A stretch of 64,000 nt of DNA, taken from NCBI GenBank assembly GCA_038528235.1, contig JBCBEX010000006.1:39417-103416 (forward strand), given 5' to 3'. A model generated the notes under the pieces. It saw only the letters and a program-made list of their open reading frames with translations. It had not been told where the DNA came from and made no database searches. This DNA is from JBCBEX01 sp038528235. Its GTDB lineage: Bacteria > Bacteroidota > Rhodothermia > Rhodothermales > Rubricoccaceae. Position 1 is the stretch's first letter. Each line of letters begins with the position of its first letter. The position numbers and the translations under genes are program-made. This document shows, one piece after another, positions 56,201 to 64,000 of the stretch.

Positions 56201-58192
56201 GTCCTTGTTGTTGAAGTCCTCCGGGTCGTCGATGACGATCTCCCACGTCTCGGCGGCGGAGTGGCCGAGGTAGGTCAGGAACGCGGCGCCGTCCTGGATC
56301 GCCACGCGGATCGAGTCCTGCAGCGAGGTGTCGAGGACTTCGTCCGACGTCTTGTGGAAGAAGACGGTGTCGGCGCCGACGGGTCGGTCCGAGACGCGGG
56401 CACCGACGCCTTGGATGTAGGCGCGGAAGTCGCGCTGCTCGCCTGCGCCGTTGCCGCCGGACATGAGGATGGCCCGCTTCTGCCAGTCGGAGGGCACGGC
56501 GCTCTCGCTGCGTCGCACCTTGCCGGTGAAGAGCGCGCCTTCCGCGTTGGTGCGCAGCGGGACACGCCCGAGGGCGATGATCTCGGTGAGGTCGCCCGGC
56601 CCTTCGCTCTGCATGGCGAACCAGGCGTCCGAGACAGCATTGCCATAGGACGGCAGCCACCACGCGGGCTGCGGATCGGTGCGGAACCGGTAGATGTCGT
56701 CGCCCCAGAGGAGGAGGAAGCGGGGGGGCTGGCTCCAGGCCTTCGTCTGGCGGATGAAGCGGCGAAGAGCCACCGGCGTCGCCCGGCCGTAGTCGAACTG
56801 GTCGAACACGTCGCGCAGGTCCACGATGGCGACGGTGTGGCCGCCGCCCGCCGCCGTGCGACGGTATGCGGCGTGGGCTTCGGCGCTGGGCCGGAGCGCG
56901 GCGGGCGTCACGATCACGTAGTCGGCGGCGTTGGCCGTGCTCGCGAGGTCGCTCGGGGCATCGGCCGCGATGTCGGCGACGCTCGCATAGCCGCTCGACT
57001 CGGCGACCCAGAGGATCGAGGGGGCCGCGATGTCGTTGGTGAAGCGTACCGAGTTGCCGAGTTGGCGCAGCTCGATCCGGCGCAGGGTGGCGGGGTCGTA
57101 GGCAACGGGGACCTCGGTGGAGCCGCGCAGGATGAATTCGTAGCGTCCGGGCACCGCCGCAACACGCGCGACGCCCCCTTCGAGCCGAAGCGCCCGCGTG
57201 GAGATCACCTCGATGTAGTCGAGGTCCACGATGCTATTGACAGCCCCCGGCGACGTCGAGGTGATGCGGAAGCGAAGCTGATTGCCCGGAGGTACGGTCG
57301 CGGCGTCGAAGGAGCCCGCGATCTCAGCGAAGGCATAGTTGCTCCAGCCGACGCGCCCTACCTCCACATAGCCGAGCGCACCGCCACCCGTGTCCACCTC
57401 GACGTCGAGGCGGACGTCATGCTGGGCACCGGAGGCTCCATTGAACTTCGCGCGGACGAGCAGCGGATCGGGGGATGTCCGGTCGATGAACGACGCTGCC
57501 ACGGTGGGCTCGAAGACGATTTCGCCGCCCGACTCGAAATGCCGGAGGCGGCGCCAGTAGTAGCCCTCGCCGCGCGTGTAGAACGGGTGCCCGGCGCGGA
57601 ATTGAGCGGGGTCTCCTGGGTAGTAGTTGTTTCCGTCGACTTCCGCGAGCACCGTGTCGCGCTGAATGTTGCGGGCGACGGCACCCTCGGCGAAGGCCTC
57701 AGCACCGAGCGTCTCGTAGCGCGGGCTGGGCGTACCGTTCCAGGTCAGCCAATAGGAGGTCGTGTCAGTGAAGAGGCTGAAGCGGTCACTGCTCTGGAGG
57801 GTGGGATCTGATTGGGTAGGAGCCGTTCCGTCGTTGTAGGCCCAGAGCTCGTCGTCGCCCCGGTTCTGGCGGCCGACGAAGACGAGCGCGTCGGCGGCCT
57901 GCATCGGCCCCGTGGTGTTGCCGTCGAGGTGGACAGGGATGCGCCGCCCATTCTCGATGAGGGCGAGCGTGGCGAGGTCAATCCCGGAGGCACCCGCGGC
58001 GGCTAGCTCCGCGCCGGTGACGCGGTAGAGGCCGTCCTCGACGACCGACAGCTTGATGTGTGGCTGGCCGGCCTCGTACCACGACGGGTCGTAGCCATCG
58101 GCTTGCGTCTGGGCCGCGGTAGGAGCGGCGAGCAGCCCAGCGACGAGCCCTGTGAGGAGTGCTAGGCTGAGGGGGAAAGACCAGGATCGCAT
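53207..58192 (-). CDS. PorU2-like type IX sortase (C25 family)
   Basis: 1661 residues from the ATG at 58192 (58219 is an alternative that adds nine residues). A signal peptide ends near AAQT. An N-terminal beta-rich domain runs to about 400; the gingipain-type C25 domain spans about 420-760, with the catalytic His in LTYLGHSAAETW (near 643) and Cys in VFSLGCRTGNF (near 672). Repeated CARDB-like and Ig-like domains follow, and the end is a FlgD-like/CTD type fold (YPNPMVSSTRF, GVYLYQVFL). Classic PorU is about 1150 residues; the longer form fits PorU2. It processes cargo sorting domains at the surface. Confidence 0.85.
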   Translation of the reverse strand: MRSWSFPLSLALLTGLVAGLLAAPTAAQTQADGYDPSWYEAGQPHIKLSVVEDGLYRVTGAELAAAGASGIDLATLALIENGRRIPVHLDGNTTGPMQAADALVFVGRQNRGDDELWAYNDGTAPTQSDPTLQSSDRFSLFTDTTSYWLTWNGTPSPRYETLGAEAFAEGAVARNIQRDTVLAEVDGNNYYPGDPAQFRAGHPFYTRGEGYYWRRLRHFESGGEIVFEPTVAASFIDRTSPDPLLVRAKFNGASGAQHDVRLDVEVDTGGGALGYVEVGRVGWSNYAFAEIAGSFDAATVPPGNQLRFRITSTSPGAVNSIVDLDYIEVISTRALRLEGGVARVAAVPGRYEFILRGSTEVPVAYDPATLRRIELRQLGNSVRFTNDIAAPSILWVAESSGYASVADIAADAPSDLASTANAADYVIVTPAALRPSAEAHAAYRRTAAGGGHTVAIVDLRDVFDQFDYGRATPVALRRFIRQTKAWSQPPRFLLLWGDDIYRFRTDPQPAWWLPSYGNAVSDAWFAMQSEGPGDLTEIIALGRVPLRTNAEGALFTGKVRRSESAVPSDWQKRAILMSGGNGAGEQRDFRAYIQGVGARVSDRPVGADTVFFHKTSDEVLDTSLQDSIRVAIQDGAAFLTYLGHSAAETWEIVIDDPEDFNNKDRLPVVFSLGCRTGNFAALSDRGTLAERLVLGSEAGSIAHWGTSEIARVPETRAISDFAHQVIFSESREGDADTTRVLGLALQEAKRRYATTFGFGGVSYYPVKHLLQYGLIGDPASRIVLPSEPDLAVAEADLRISPAAPLVEDRMLTADVRVRNRGLVPLDSLTVTVRQERPSRGDTLVSRRLAPFGIDTTFAIPLPLAEGDAGTHFVSVTADALSEISEFDETNNLVSRKPHVVFSNGLAVVFPQDFATVDARQPRLRVSLASPRAAQGAAVLFEIDRVPTFDSPAKQSSTSIPIRNAHADWSPAEALPDGQPAYWRARLDAADQVNNWVGGRLLVQTSDVPGRWTMTGDLFDAVATDGFLVREDDAWAFSDYRVNVQTNAEAEDTSRKGQFVVNSGSPILRLTPGFGVLIIDGTFGTVRGSGYGAPYAAGQEEAALVTLDSLVNRVALPGDYIFVRTRNLFQSGPVPDALKALLQSLGSEAAPSLNYEDMLLLVTQKDEPGTTWERVVPDGPEQPDFVLLDTTLTFQNPAGQLTSPRIGPAKAWRTLTLDTDVGGQPAFVSVDVLAADGSVLIGDLRSPTADLSGIDARAHPFLTLRATLSDVSQQSTPQLRQWQVIYDPVPELVLDPDLFALPTDALAEGEPLRFEVPVRNLSLVAPDSVRVRATLTDPDNEQIEILVTSRRDVLPDSVVMVPVEAVTVGRVGQNGIQAEASQPTLTESLTYNNALVGDFRVAADATEPVLRVMIDGTEVRNGPERVFNTQDPAIPFVSARPRIQVSLTDSNPFLRLDDPGAFSLTLNDEEVDPAAVIFEAATGEENEARLTFEPTTSLSDTLHTLTIEARDATGNPARIANVLDREIGGPAPMDSTTYRAYFRVQSEMELESVFPYPNPMVSSTRFLFRLRGADAALVEDLRIRIYTINGRLIRELRPLECLDASNCLPGARIGWNDVAWDGRDEDGDLVASGVYLYQVFLRADGQNLTPSNDPIGKIAVIR

Positions 58193-58337
58193 GGCGGAAG
58201 CGAAACGGGTGGGCGTCATCCGGAAAGGAGGCGACGGGTGCGGTCCCGTCGCTCACCAGACGGCAAGGATAATGCCTACCTGATCCTAGGGCTAGCCCTT
58301 TTCCCTGCCAAGCGGGATGGCGCCGTGCAAATCGCCC

Positions 58338-58892
58338 TCATGCGTCGGACATGCCGGGCGCCCAGCCCGTTGCCTGGGCCCAGCCGTGGGCGCCGCGCAA
58401 GGCCTCCCAGAGCACCGTCGGCTTGGCGGTCGCGTAGGCGGCTGCCGGGTGCTCTTCGTGAGCCACGGCATCCGCGAGTGCTCGTTTCCCCGACGCGAAC
58501 GCGGTGCGTGCCTCGGCATCGGTGCGGAGGAAGTCGCGTAGGACCAGCGCCGATTGCTCACCGAGGGTGCCGGCGGCGCGAACATGCAAGTGAACTCGAC
58601 TCGGCAGCTTGGTCTCACGGAAAAACCGGACCGTCTTGTCGGGGTGCCCCGCTTCCATCGCGAAGCCGAGCGCCGAGAGCGCCTCCCGGTACGCCGACTC
58701 GGGCGTGAGAGCGGGCACCGAGATCTGCACGTCTACGATCGGAAGCGCTGGCACGCCTTCGAGGGCCGTGCTTCCGATGTGGTCGATGCGGAGCGCGGCA
58801 TCACCGAAGGCGAGGCGGAGGCGGCGGCCTAGCCCGCCAAACCTGTGTCGCCAGTCAGGATCGGAAGACGCGAGTTCGAACGGGGCAGGCAT
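58338..58892 (-). CDS. GrpB-family nucleotidyltransferase-like protein
   Basis: 184 residues. DHIGSTALEGVPALPIVDVQISV is the GrpB (UPF0157) signature, a nucleotidyltransferase-fold G-S-T motif with the D-x-Q/D metal site; LPSRVHLHVRAAG and LRDFLRTDAEARTAFASGK are conserved. The substrate is unknown in bacteria. It is a single gene with no evident partner. Confidence 0.88.
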   Translation of the reverse strand: MPAPFELASSDPDWRHRFGGLGRRLRLAFGDAALRIDHIGSTALEGVPALPIVDVQISVPALTPESAYREALSALGFAMEAGHPDKTVRFFRETKLPSRVHLHVRAAGTLGEQSALVLRDFLRTDAEARTAFASGKRALADAVAHEEHPAAAYATAKPTVLWEALRGAHGWAQATGWAPGMSDA

Positions 58893-58971
58893 GACGAGGC
58901 GGACTGGAAGTGCGAGGCGATTGGGCGGAAAACATAGGAACGCCGACGGTTATCACGCCCGAAAAACGCCG

Positions 58972-59850
58972 TCAAAGCTCAGTCGGAGCGTCGGCCGCCA
59001 GCGCCCGCCTGTCGAGGCGCGTAGCTGGGTCTGTGAACGCAGCCGGGTCGAGGTCCGTGGGGAGCGCGAGCGCATCGGTCAGGATCGCCAGGCCGTCCGC
59101 ACGCTCCTTGCGGGCTGAGAGCAGCACCGGCCCTGCTTCTGTTTCAAACGTCTGGTAGTCCACCCAGGCAGACTGGCCGACGCCCCCGCTCTCCAGCACG
59201 TACGTCCAGCCCTCCACGGCGCCCGAGTCTCGGTTGATGTAGACCCAATAGGCGTCATCGGGCGTGAGGCCCACGTCGTCGAAGGCGAGCGTGAGCGCCG
59301 CCGTGGTGGCGTCCGACGAGTCGGCATCGAGGCCGCGCGTCACGCCGTCGTCGAAGAGCTTGACGGGGAGCAGCAGCCAGTAGGTGTCGTTGAGGTAGGC
59401 CTGCTCGGCGTTGTCGAGGGCGTCGGCGAGCGTGCTGTCCGCGAGCGGCATACCGTTCATGTAGACGGAGCCTGCGGTGTAGTCGTTCACGTCGAAGAGC
59501 GCCGTGTAGAGCGTATCGCCGTTGGACCAGTCGATGCGGTAGGCGCCCGTGGTGCGGTCCCAAAGGTGGTGACGGATCGGGATGCGTTCACCGCCGCGCT
59601 CGATCGCAAAGTCGAAGCGCAGCGCGGCGACGCTCGCCCAGGCAGCAGGGCCACCCGCGTAGTCAAAAGCCTGCATTGCCAGGGAGTCCGCTGCCGAATG
59701 GAGGGGGATCTCAGCAACCTCGGACGGAGCGGCATCTGTGGTCGCGGTGTCTGTGGTCGAGGTGTCTGTGGTTGAGGTGTCCGGGTCTGGGGTAGCGCAG
59801 GCGGCCAAAGCAATGGCTACGAGAGGCGCGAGGAGGTAGGCGAGTCGCAT
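58972..59850 (-). CDS. Lipoprotein with a Ser/Thr/Asp repeat linker
   Basis: 292 residues with lipobox LAAC. After the Cys comes a linker of three TSTTD-type repeats, coded by a short tandem DNA repeat near 59740-59785. The mature domain, about 230 residues, has ALRFDFAIERGGERIPIRHHLWDR, YRIDWSNGDTLYTALF, TYWLLLPVKLF and VDYQTFETEAGPVLLSARKER, a pattern resembling DUF6503-type or LolA-like beta half-barrels. It might bind lipid or another hydrophobic ligand in the cell envelope. The resemblance is weak. Confidence 0.6.
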   Translation of the reverse strand: MRLAYLLAPLVAIALAACATPDPDTSTTDTSTTDTATTDAAPSEVAEIPLHSAADSLAMQAFDYAGGPAAWASVAALRFDFAIERGGERIPIRHHLWDRTTGAYRIDWSNGDTLYTALFDVNDYTAGSVYMNGMPLADSTLADALDNAEQAYLNDTYWLLLPVKLFDDGVTRGLDADSSDATTAALTLAFDDVGLTPDDAYWVYINRDSGAVEGWTYVLESGGVGQSAWVDYQTFETEAGPVLLSARKERADGLAILTDALALPTDLDPAAFTDPATRLDRRALAADAPTEL

Positions 59851-59908
59851 GAGCGGACGGTCGATGGCGTGGAGAGAAGCCCCACAAGGTAGCGCGGGAG
59901 CATGAACT

Positions 59909-62008
59909 GTGGGTGTCGCCTACCTTGCACATACCGCCCCTCTCTGCTGGCCTCTCTCCACTGTGGTTCTTGCTGCTTCCATCCCTTTCCTCAACGAAAT
60001 CGTTGCGCTCTTCGCTGTGAGCGTGGGGATGGCCTACCTGTGCTACAAGCTGCGGCTGGTGCCCATCGCAGGCTTCCTGCTCGCGGGCGTTGTGATCGGA
60101 CCGAACGCGCTGGGACTCGTCTACGAGCAGGAACTCGTTGACGTGCTCGCGGAGATTGGCGTGATCCTGCTGCTGTTCACCATCGGCGTCGAGTTCAGCT
60201 TGGAGAAGCTCTCGCGGATCGGGCGGGCCATCTTTATCGGCGGTGGGACGCAGGTGTTTGTCACTATTGGCCTCGTGACGGGCATCTTGGCGCTGGCGGG
60301 CATCGGCTGGCAGGCGGGGGTCTACACCGGCTGCCTCGTCGCGCTGTCGTCCACGGCCATCGTGCTGGCGCTCCTCGCCGAGCGCGCCGAGACTGACACG
60401 CCCGCGGGGAAGCTCTCGCTCGCGGTGCTCATCTTCCAGGACCTCGCCATCGTGGCGATGGTGCTGCTCGTGCCGATGCTCGCGGGCACGGGCGGCGGAC
60501 CGCTCGACCTCCTGATCGTGCTCGGCAAGGCCGCGGCGCTGATTCTGGCGGTGATCGTGCTCGCGCGGCGCGTGGTGCCGTGGGTGCTGGAGAAGGTCGT
60601 TCGCACGCGACGTCCTGAGCTGTTCCTGCTCACCATCGTCGCAATCTGCTTTGGGACGGCGGCCGTGTCGGCGATGGCCGACGTGAGCCTCGCGCTCGGC
60701 GCGTTCCTGGCCGGGCTGATCGTGAGCGAGAGCGAATACTCCGAGCAGGCGCTCAGCGAGATTCTACCGCTGCGGACCGTCTTCAACGCGGTGTTCTTTG
60801 TCTCCGTCGGCATGCTGCTCGACCTCCGTTTCGTGCTAGGGAATCCGCTGCTCGTGCTCGGCGTGGCAGCGGCTGTCGTGGTGCTCAAGTTTGTCATCAC
60901 GACGGGGGCGATCCTCGTGCTCGGCTACCCCATCCGTATCGCAGCGGCGACGGGCTTGGCGCTGGCGCAGATCGGCGAGTTCTCGTTCGTGCTGGAGCGG
61001 GCGGGCCGCGCCGCCGGGATCACACCAGCCGGGCTAGGCGACGCGGGCGCGCAGACGTTCATCGCCGTGACGGTACTGCTGATGATCGCGACGCCGTTCC
61101 AGGTGCAGGCCGCGCCGGGCTTCGGGACGTTCGTGGCGCGCACGCCGCTGCGCAAGCTGGGCGACGGCCCCGGCCCCGATGCGGTGAAACCCACGGGCGA
61201 GGACGGCGCCCACGGCGCAGACCTGCATGCGATGGAGGATCACGTCGTGGTGGTCGGCTACGGCCCTGCTGGGCAACGCCTCGTGCAGGTGATGCAGGAC
61301 GTCGGCATCCCGTTCGTGGTGATCGAACTCAACCCGGAGTCGACGGCCAGGCTGCGCAAGGAGGGCGTGCCGGTGATTTACGGCGACGCCAGCCGCGCCT
61401 TTTTGCTCGAACACGCGGGCATCGCGCGGGCCAAGCTCGGCGTGATCCTCATCAACGATCCCACCGCTGTGCCGCGCATCCTCCAGCAGATGCGCTACCT
61501 CAACCCGACGCTCCAACTCATCGCCCGGACGCGCTTCCTGCGCACCGTCGAGCCGCTCCAGAAGGCTGGTGCCGACATCGTGGTACCGGAGGAGATGGAG
61601 ACGACGGTGCGCGTCTTCTCGCACGTGCTTGGGGCCTACCTCGTCCCGCCTGCCGAGATCGACCGCCTCGTGCGCGAAATCCGGCAGGAAGACTACCGCA
61701 TCCTGCGTGGCTCGATCCAGGAGGCGCATCTGATGGTGCTCCAAGGCCTCGACGAGGAGGGCCTCCACACGCGCGCCGTCGCCCTGCGGAACGGGGCCCC
61801 CGCCGCCGGGCAGACGCTCGCCGACCTCGACCTGCGCCGCCGCCATGAGATCACCGTCATCGCCGTGCGGCGCGGCGGTCGCACGCTCGCCAACCCCGCG
61901 GGCGACTTTCAGGTGGAGGCGGGCGACCGTCTGGTCCTGATCGGCACCGCCGAGCATTTCGCCGAGGCAGCCACGCTCTTCCGTGCCCCGATGCCGAGCG
62001 ATGGATGA
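59909..62008 (+). CDS. CPA2-family K+ or Na+/H+ antiporter with RCK domains
   Basis: 699 residues from the GTG at 59909; a GTG at 59963 is an equally likely start. Residues 20-395 form the exchanger with about 12 helices (PIAGFLLAGVVIGPNALG, LFTIGVEFSLEKLSR, LSLAVLIFQDLAIVAMVLL with the paired QD motif). Residues about 440-560 are a TrkA-N/RCK domain (VVVVGYGPAGQRLVQVMQDVG, GDASRAFLLEHAGI), and 630-695 a TrkA-C domain (FQVEAGDRLVLIGTAEHF). This is the KefB/KefC-like or Ybal-like architecture, gated by nucleotide. A KefF-type partner is not present. Confidence 0.9.
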   Translation: MGVAYLAHTAPLCWPLSTVVLAASIPFLNEIVALFAVSVGMAYLCYKLRLVPIAGFLLAGVVIGPNALGLVYEQELVDVLAEIGVILLLFTIGVEFSLEKLSRIGRAIFIGGGTQVFVTIGLVTGILALAGIGWQAGVYTGCLVALSSTAIVLALLAERAETDTPAGKLSLAVLIFQDLAIVAMVLLVPMLAGTGGGPLDLLIVLGKAAALILAVIVLARRVVPWVLEKVVRTRRPELFLLTIVAICFGTAAVSAMADVSLALGAFLAGLIVSESEYSEQALSEILPLRTVFNAVFFVSVGMLLDLRFVLGNPLLVLGVAAAVVVLKFVITTGAILVLGYPIRIAAATGLALAQIGEFSFVLERAGRAAGITPAGLGDAGAQTFIAVTVLLMIATPFQVQAAPGFGTFVARTPLRKLGDGPGPDAVKPTGEDGAHGADLHAMEDHVVVVGYGPAGQRLVQVMQDVGIPFVVIELNPESTARLRKEGVPVIYGDASRAFLLEHAGIARAKLGVILINDPTAVPRILQQMRYLNPTLQLIARTRFLRTVEPLQKAGADIVVPEEMETTVRVFSHVLGAYLVPPAEIDRLVREIRQEDYRILRGSIQEAHLMVLQGLDEEGLHTRAVALRNGAPAAGQTLADLDLRRRHEITVIAVRRGGRTLANPAGDFQVEAGDRLVLIGTAEHFAEAATLFRAPMPSDG

Positions 62009-62218
62009 AGCGGCGAGAAGCTCGAGACAAGTGCAACGCACCCACTACCGACGTCGGCATTGGGGCACAGCGGCTCTTGCGCAGGCCTGTCGCGTGCTAG
62101 AGGTGACAGTCCAGCTTGTGGTCTTCAGCACGTGCCTACAGGATCGCACGCCTCATCCGCCTTGCGGACACGAAATCGCTGCGGCGTTATCGTCTGATCT
62201 GCTGAACGTCACCACGCC

Positions 62219-62650
62219 CTAGTCAGGAACGCGCATCTTCTTGAAGAGCTGGACGAGGGCGCGCAGCTCCTCTGGGGAGAGCGGGGCGAGCATTTCGGCC
62301 GCGGCTTGCCGGTAGACCGCGTCTTCGTCGGCATAGACGCGCGTGCCGGCCTCGGTGAGTTCGGCGAGCCAAACGCGCCGGTCTTCCTCGCTGCGGTGTC
62401 GGCGAACGAGGCCGTGGTCTTCCAGGCGGTCAACAAGCGGAGTGACAGCGCTCTGGCGGACACCAAGCCGCTCGGCAATCTCACCCATGCGCATGGCGCC
62501 ATGGAGGCCGATCGTGCCGATCGCAACGAGCTCTTGCTTGCTGAGCGCGGTGTGGGCGGCACCCCGAGCCCCGGCAATCTCGGTAAGCCGCCCCCCGACA
62601 CGTCGGATGGCGTCGGAGAAGAAGTCGAGCGAAGCAGGGTCGACAGACAT
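62219..62650 (-). CDS. MarR-family transcriptional regulator
   Basis: 143 residues from the ATG at 62650; the longer frame runs into the next gene's promoter. ALSKQELVAIGTIGLHGAMRMGEIAERLGVRQSAVTPLVDRLEDHGLVRRHRSEEDRRVWLAELTEAG is the winged helix, with the usual D-R-R wing (SEEDRRVW). It is divergent from the SDR gene, with the palindrome at 62708-62724 between them, so it probably represses that gene and itself. The inducer is unknown. Confidence 0.92.
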   Translation of the reverse strand: MSVDPASLDFFSDAIRRVGGRLTEIAGARGAAHTALSKQELVAIGTIGLHGAMRMGEIAERLGVRQSAVTPLVDRLEDHGLVRRHRSEEDRRVWLAELTEAGTRVYADEDAVYRQAAAEMLAPLSPEELRALVQLFKKMRVPD

Positions 62651-62707
62651 GGGGCAAGGCGCAGAGAAGGACCCTAAGATCGCACGTTGAACCTTCAAAG
62701 CTCTGTT

Positions 62708-62724
62708 GTTTCGAATTATGAAAC
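62708..62724. promoter_or_regulatory. Candidate MarR operator
   Basis: GTTTCGAATTATGAAAC has inverted GTTTC/GAAAC arms around an A/T core, followed at 62732-62739 by a related GAAATGCG. It lies midway between the divergent marR and SDR starts, the expected place for the regulator's site. Confidence 0.55.
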
Positions 62725-62786
62725 ATCCGAAATGCGAAACGGTTCTTGGCGCACCTCGCTTACTCGCTGTCCACCAGTCTGAGCAC

Positions 62787-63821
62787 ATGCCCACTCCCAT
62801 CACCGACGCCCCAGTCCTTGTCACGGGCCTCACGGGCTACATCGGCTCGTATCTCGCCGCGGACCTCCTCCGCCGTGGCTACGCCGTGCGCGGCACGATG
62901 CGCAATGCCCAGAAGTTCGAGCGCGTCCGCGCGGCTCTCGCTGAGCACGCGCCCATCGACAAGCTGACCGTTGCCGAAGCGGATCTCCTCGATGCCGGCT
63001 CGTGGCAAGCGGCAGTGGAAGGCGTGACGCATGTCCACCACGTTGCCTCGCCCTTCTTTGTCGTCCAGCCCGAGGACCCCGACGAGATGATCGTGCCAGC
63101 TCGCGAGGGCACGCTCAACGTGCTTCGGGCAGCGACCGAAGCAGGGGTGCAGCGTGTCGTGCTCACGTCATCGCTCGTGGCCGTCGCCTACGGGTTGAAG
63201 GCACCTCCTACAGGCTCGCTCGACGAGTCGCACTGGACCGACACCACCGTTGCGGACGACGTCACGCCTTACATCCTCAGCAAGACGATCGCCGAGCGCG
63301 CAGCCTGGGACTATGTCCAAGACACCCCAGGCGCACCCGAACTGGCGACCGTAAACCCAAGCCTCGTGCTGGGGCCGCTGATGACCGACAACCTGAGTGC
63401 CTCGCACGTGGTGGTCTCGAAGATGATGAAGGGCGAGATGCCCGGCACGCCGAAAATCGGCTTCGAGGTAGTCGATGTGCGCGATGTGGCGGACCTCCAC
63501 GTCCGCGCCATGGAGGCGCCCGAGGCAGCAGGCGAGCGCTACCTCGCCGCGGGCGGCTACCGCTCCTTCAAGCAGGTTGCCGACGCCATCCGTGAGGCAG
63601 CGCCGGCCTATCGAAAGAAGCTGCCCAAGTTCGAGCTGCCCGACTTCGGCATGCGCCTGTTTGCCCTCGTCGACAAGGAGGCACGCAACGTGCTGTTCGA
63701 GCTAGGCAAGCGCCGCACCGTCAGCAACGCGAAGGCGCGCGGACTTGGCTGGACACCCCGCACGCCTGAGGAAGCCATCGCCGCCAGCGCCCAGGCGCTC
63801 ATCGAGCAGGGCGCGGTGTAG
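62787..63821 (+). CDS. Extended SDR reductase (dihydroflavonol-4-reductase-like)
   Basis: 344 residues from the ATG at 62787. The cofactor motif is VTGLTGYIGSYLAADLLRRG (G-x-x-G-x-x-G), then VRGTMRN (NADP-type Arg), HHVASPF, VVLTSSLVAVAYG and the catalytic Tyr-x3-Lys in YILSKTIAERAAWD. It is like NADPH-dependent aldehyde or ketone reductases of the dihydroflavonol-4-reductase group. Control by the divergent MarR suggests induction by a reactive carbonyl or aromatic compound, which is inference. Confidence 0.88.
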   Translation: MPTPITDAPVLVTGLTGYIGSYLAADLLRRGYAVRGTMRNAQKFERVRAALAEHAPIDKLTVAEADLLDAGSWQAAVEGVTHVHHVASPFFVVQPEDPDEMIVPAREGTLNVLRAATEAGVQRVVLTSSLVAVAYGLKAPPTGSLDESHWTDTTVADDVTPYILSKTIAERAAWDYVQDTPGAPELATVNPSLVLGPLMTDNLSASHVVVSKMMKGEMPGTPKIGFEVVDVRDVADLHVRAMEAPEAAGERYLAAGGYRSFKQVADAIREAAPAYRKKLPKFELPDFGMRLFALVDKEARNVLFELGKRRTVSNAKARGLGWTPRTPEEAIAASAQALIEQGAV

Positions 63822-63888
63822 CTACCGGCTCGCCGCCAACGGCGGCATACAAGGCGGCTTGAGAGCGGCGACTGGAGCCAGATCCATC

Positions 63889-63903
63889 CGACGAATTCGC
63901 TTG
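63889..63903. repeat. 15-bp repeat shared with 5896-5910
   Basis: CGACGAATTCGCTTG is identical to 5896-5910. Both copies are intergenic, and the core CGAATTCG is palindromic. Confidence 0.6.
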
Positions 63904-63930
63904 TGCGTGCCGCTGCCATCGGTTTGCTTC

Positions 63931-64000
63931 TGCGACCTGCGACCTGCGACCTGCGACCTGCGACCTGCGACCTGCGACCTGCGACCTGCGACCTGCGACC
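63931..64000. repeat. 7-bp tandem repeat running off the window
   Basis: Ten exact copies of TGCGACC, ending at the window edge, so the true length is unknown. It lies downstream of the SDR gene and upstream of whatever follows. A 7-bp unit would change frame or promoter spacing on slippage. Confidence 0.92.

Noticed and set aside
55499..57811. A 770-residue open frame on the strand opposite the PorU2 gene
   Set aside because: It lies wholly inside the sortase gene, is rich in Arg, Ala, Gly and Val as expected of antisense frames in GC-rich DNA, and shows no domain. The same holds for 33442-35442, 37951-39753 and 54447-56663.

Overview
The window (about two-thirds G+C) looks like a chromosome segment of a GC-rich member of the Bacteroidota, most like the Rhodothermales/Rhodothermota. 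The reasons are a type IX secretion (T9SS) cargo with a C-terminal sorting domain, a giant C25-family PorU2-type sortase, a TonB-dependent receptor next to DUF4249 lipoproteins, many lipoproteins, few clear Shine-Dalgarno sites and very long antisense open frames. The assignment is inferred from gene content only. I see no tRNA, rRNA, CRISPR array, transposase or phage module.

Layout. 1-2019: the end of a PilP/GspC-like protein and a PilQ/GspD-like secretin. 2134-8432: GT-C-like membrane protein, AI-2E family transporter, small lipoprotein, mannose-1-phosphate guanylyltransferase and a divergent GT4 glycosyltransferase. 8464-15324: T9SS-exported trypsin-fold protease, sodium:solute symporter, amylosucrase and an ArsR-type regulator. 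15383-25788: an acetate-type sensing, activation and uptake block, with a small membrane protein, a CrbS/CbrA-like symporter-histidine kinase, a stand-alone receiver, a pseudo-histidine kinase, acetyl-CoA synthetase, a DcaP-like porin, a DUF4212 subunit and its symporter. 25895-33213: a second porin, a degenerate beta-lactamase-fold protein, a TonB receptor, two tandem DUF4249 lipoproteins and a lipoprotein made only of a TonB plug. 33364-39681: alpha-glucan breakdown (exported debranching-like glycosidase, GH13 alpha-glucosidase, alpha-glucan phosphorylase) with a LacI-type operator. 39836-46252: protoporphyrinogen oxidase, two CsbD-like stress proteins with their own terminators, a 640-bp structured non-coding stretch, an arsenosugar-type pair (AhpD-like protein and ArsS), then an accessory patch with hicBA and small unknown genes. 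46249-52131: a full hut operon (hutU-hutH-hutI-hutG) interrupted by a GIY-YIG gene flanked by inverted repeats. 52247-64000: SDR epimerase, PorU2, GrpB-like protein, lipoprotein, CPA2 antiporter, a divergent marR/SDR pair and a 7-bp tandem repeat running off the end.

How the genes work together. The 15.4-25.8 kb block reads as one physiological unit. A membrane sensor built on a transporter signals through a receiver that has no output domain and, probably, a catalytically dead kinase. The genes after it activate acetate (acs), let it cross the outer membrane (porin) and import it (DUF4212 plus symporter). The acs-porin intergenic region holds three hairpins with the same hexaloop, TGGCAG. 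This conserved-looking RNA, with the pseudokinase, is the best candidate for something undescribed. The glucan genes and hut operon supply sugar and histidine catabolism, and several short tandem repeats mark possible switch points.
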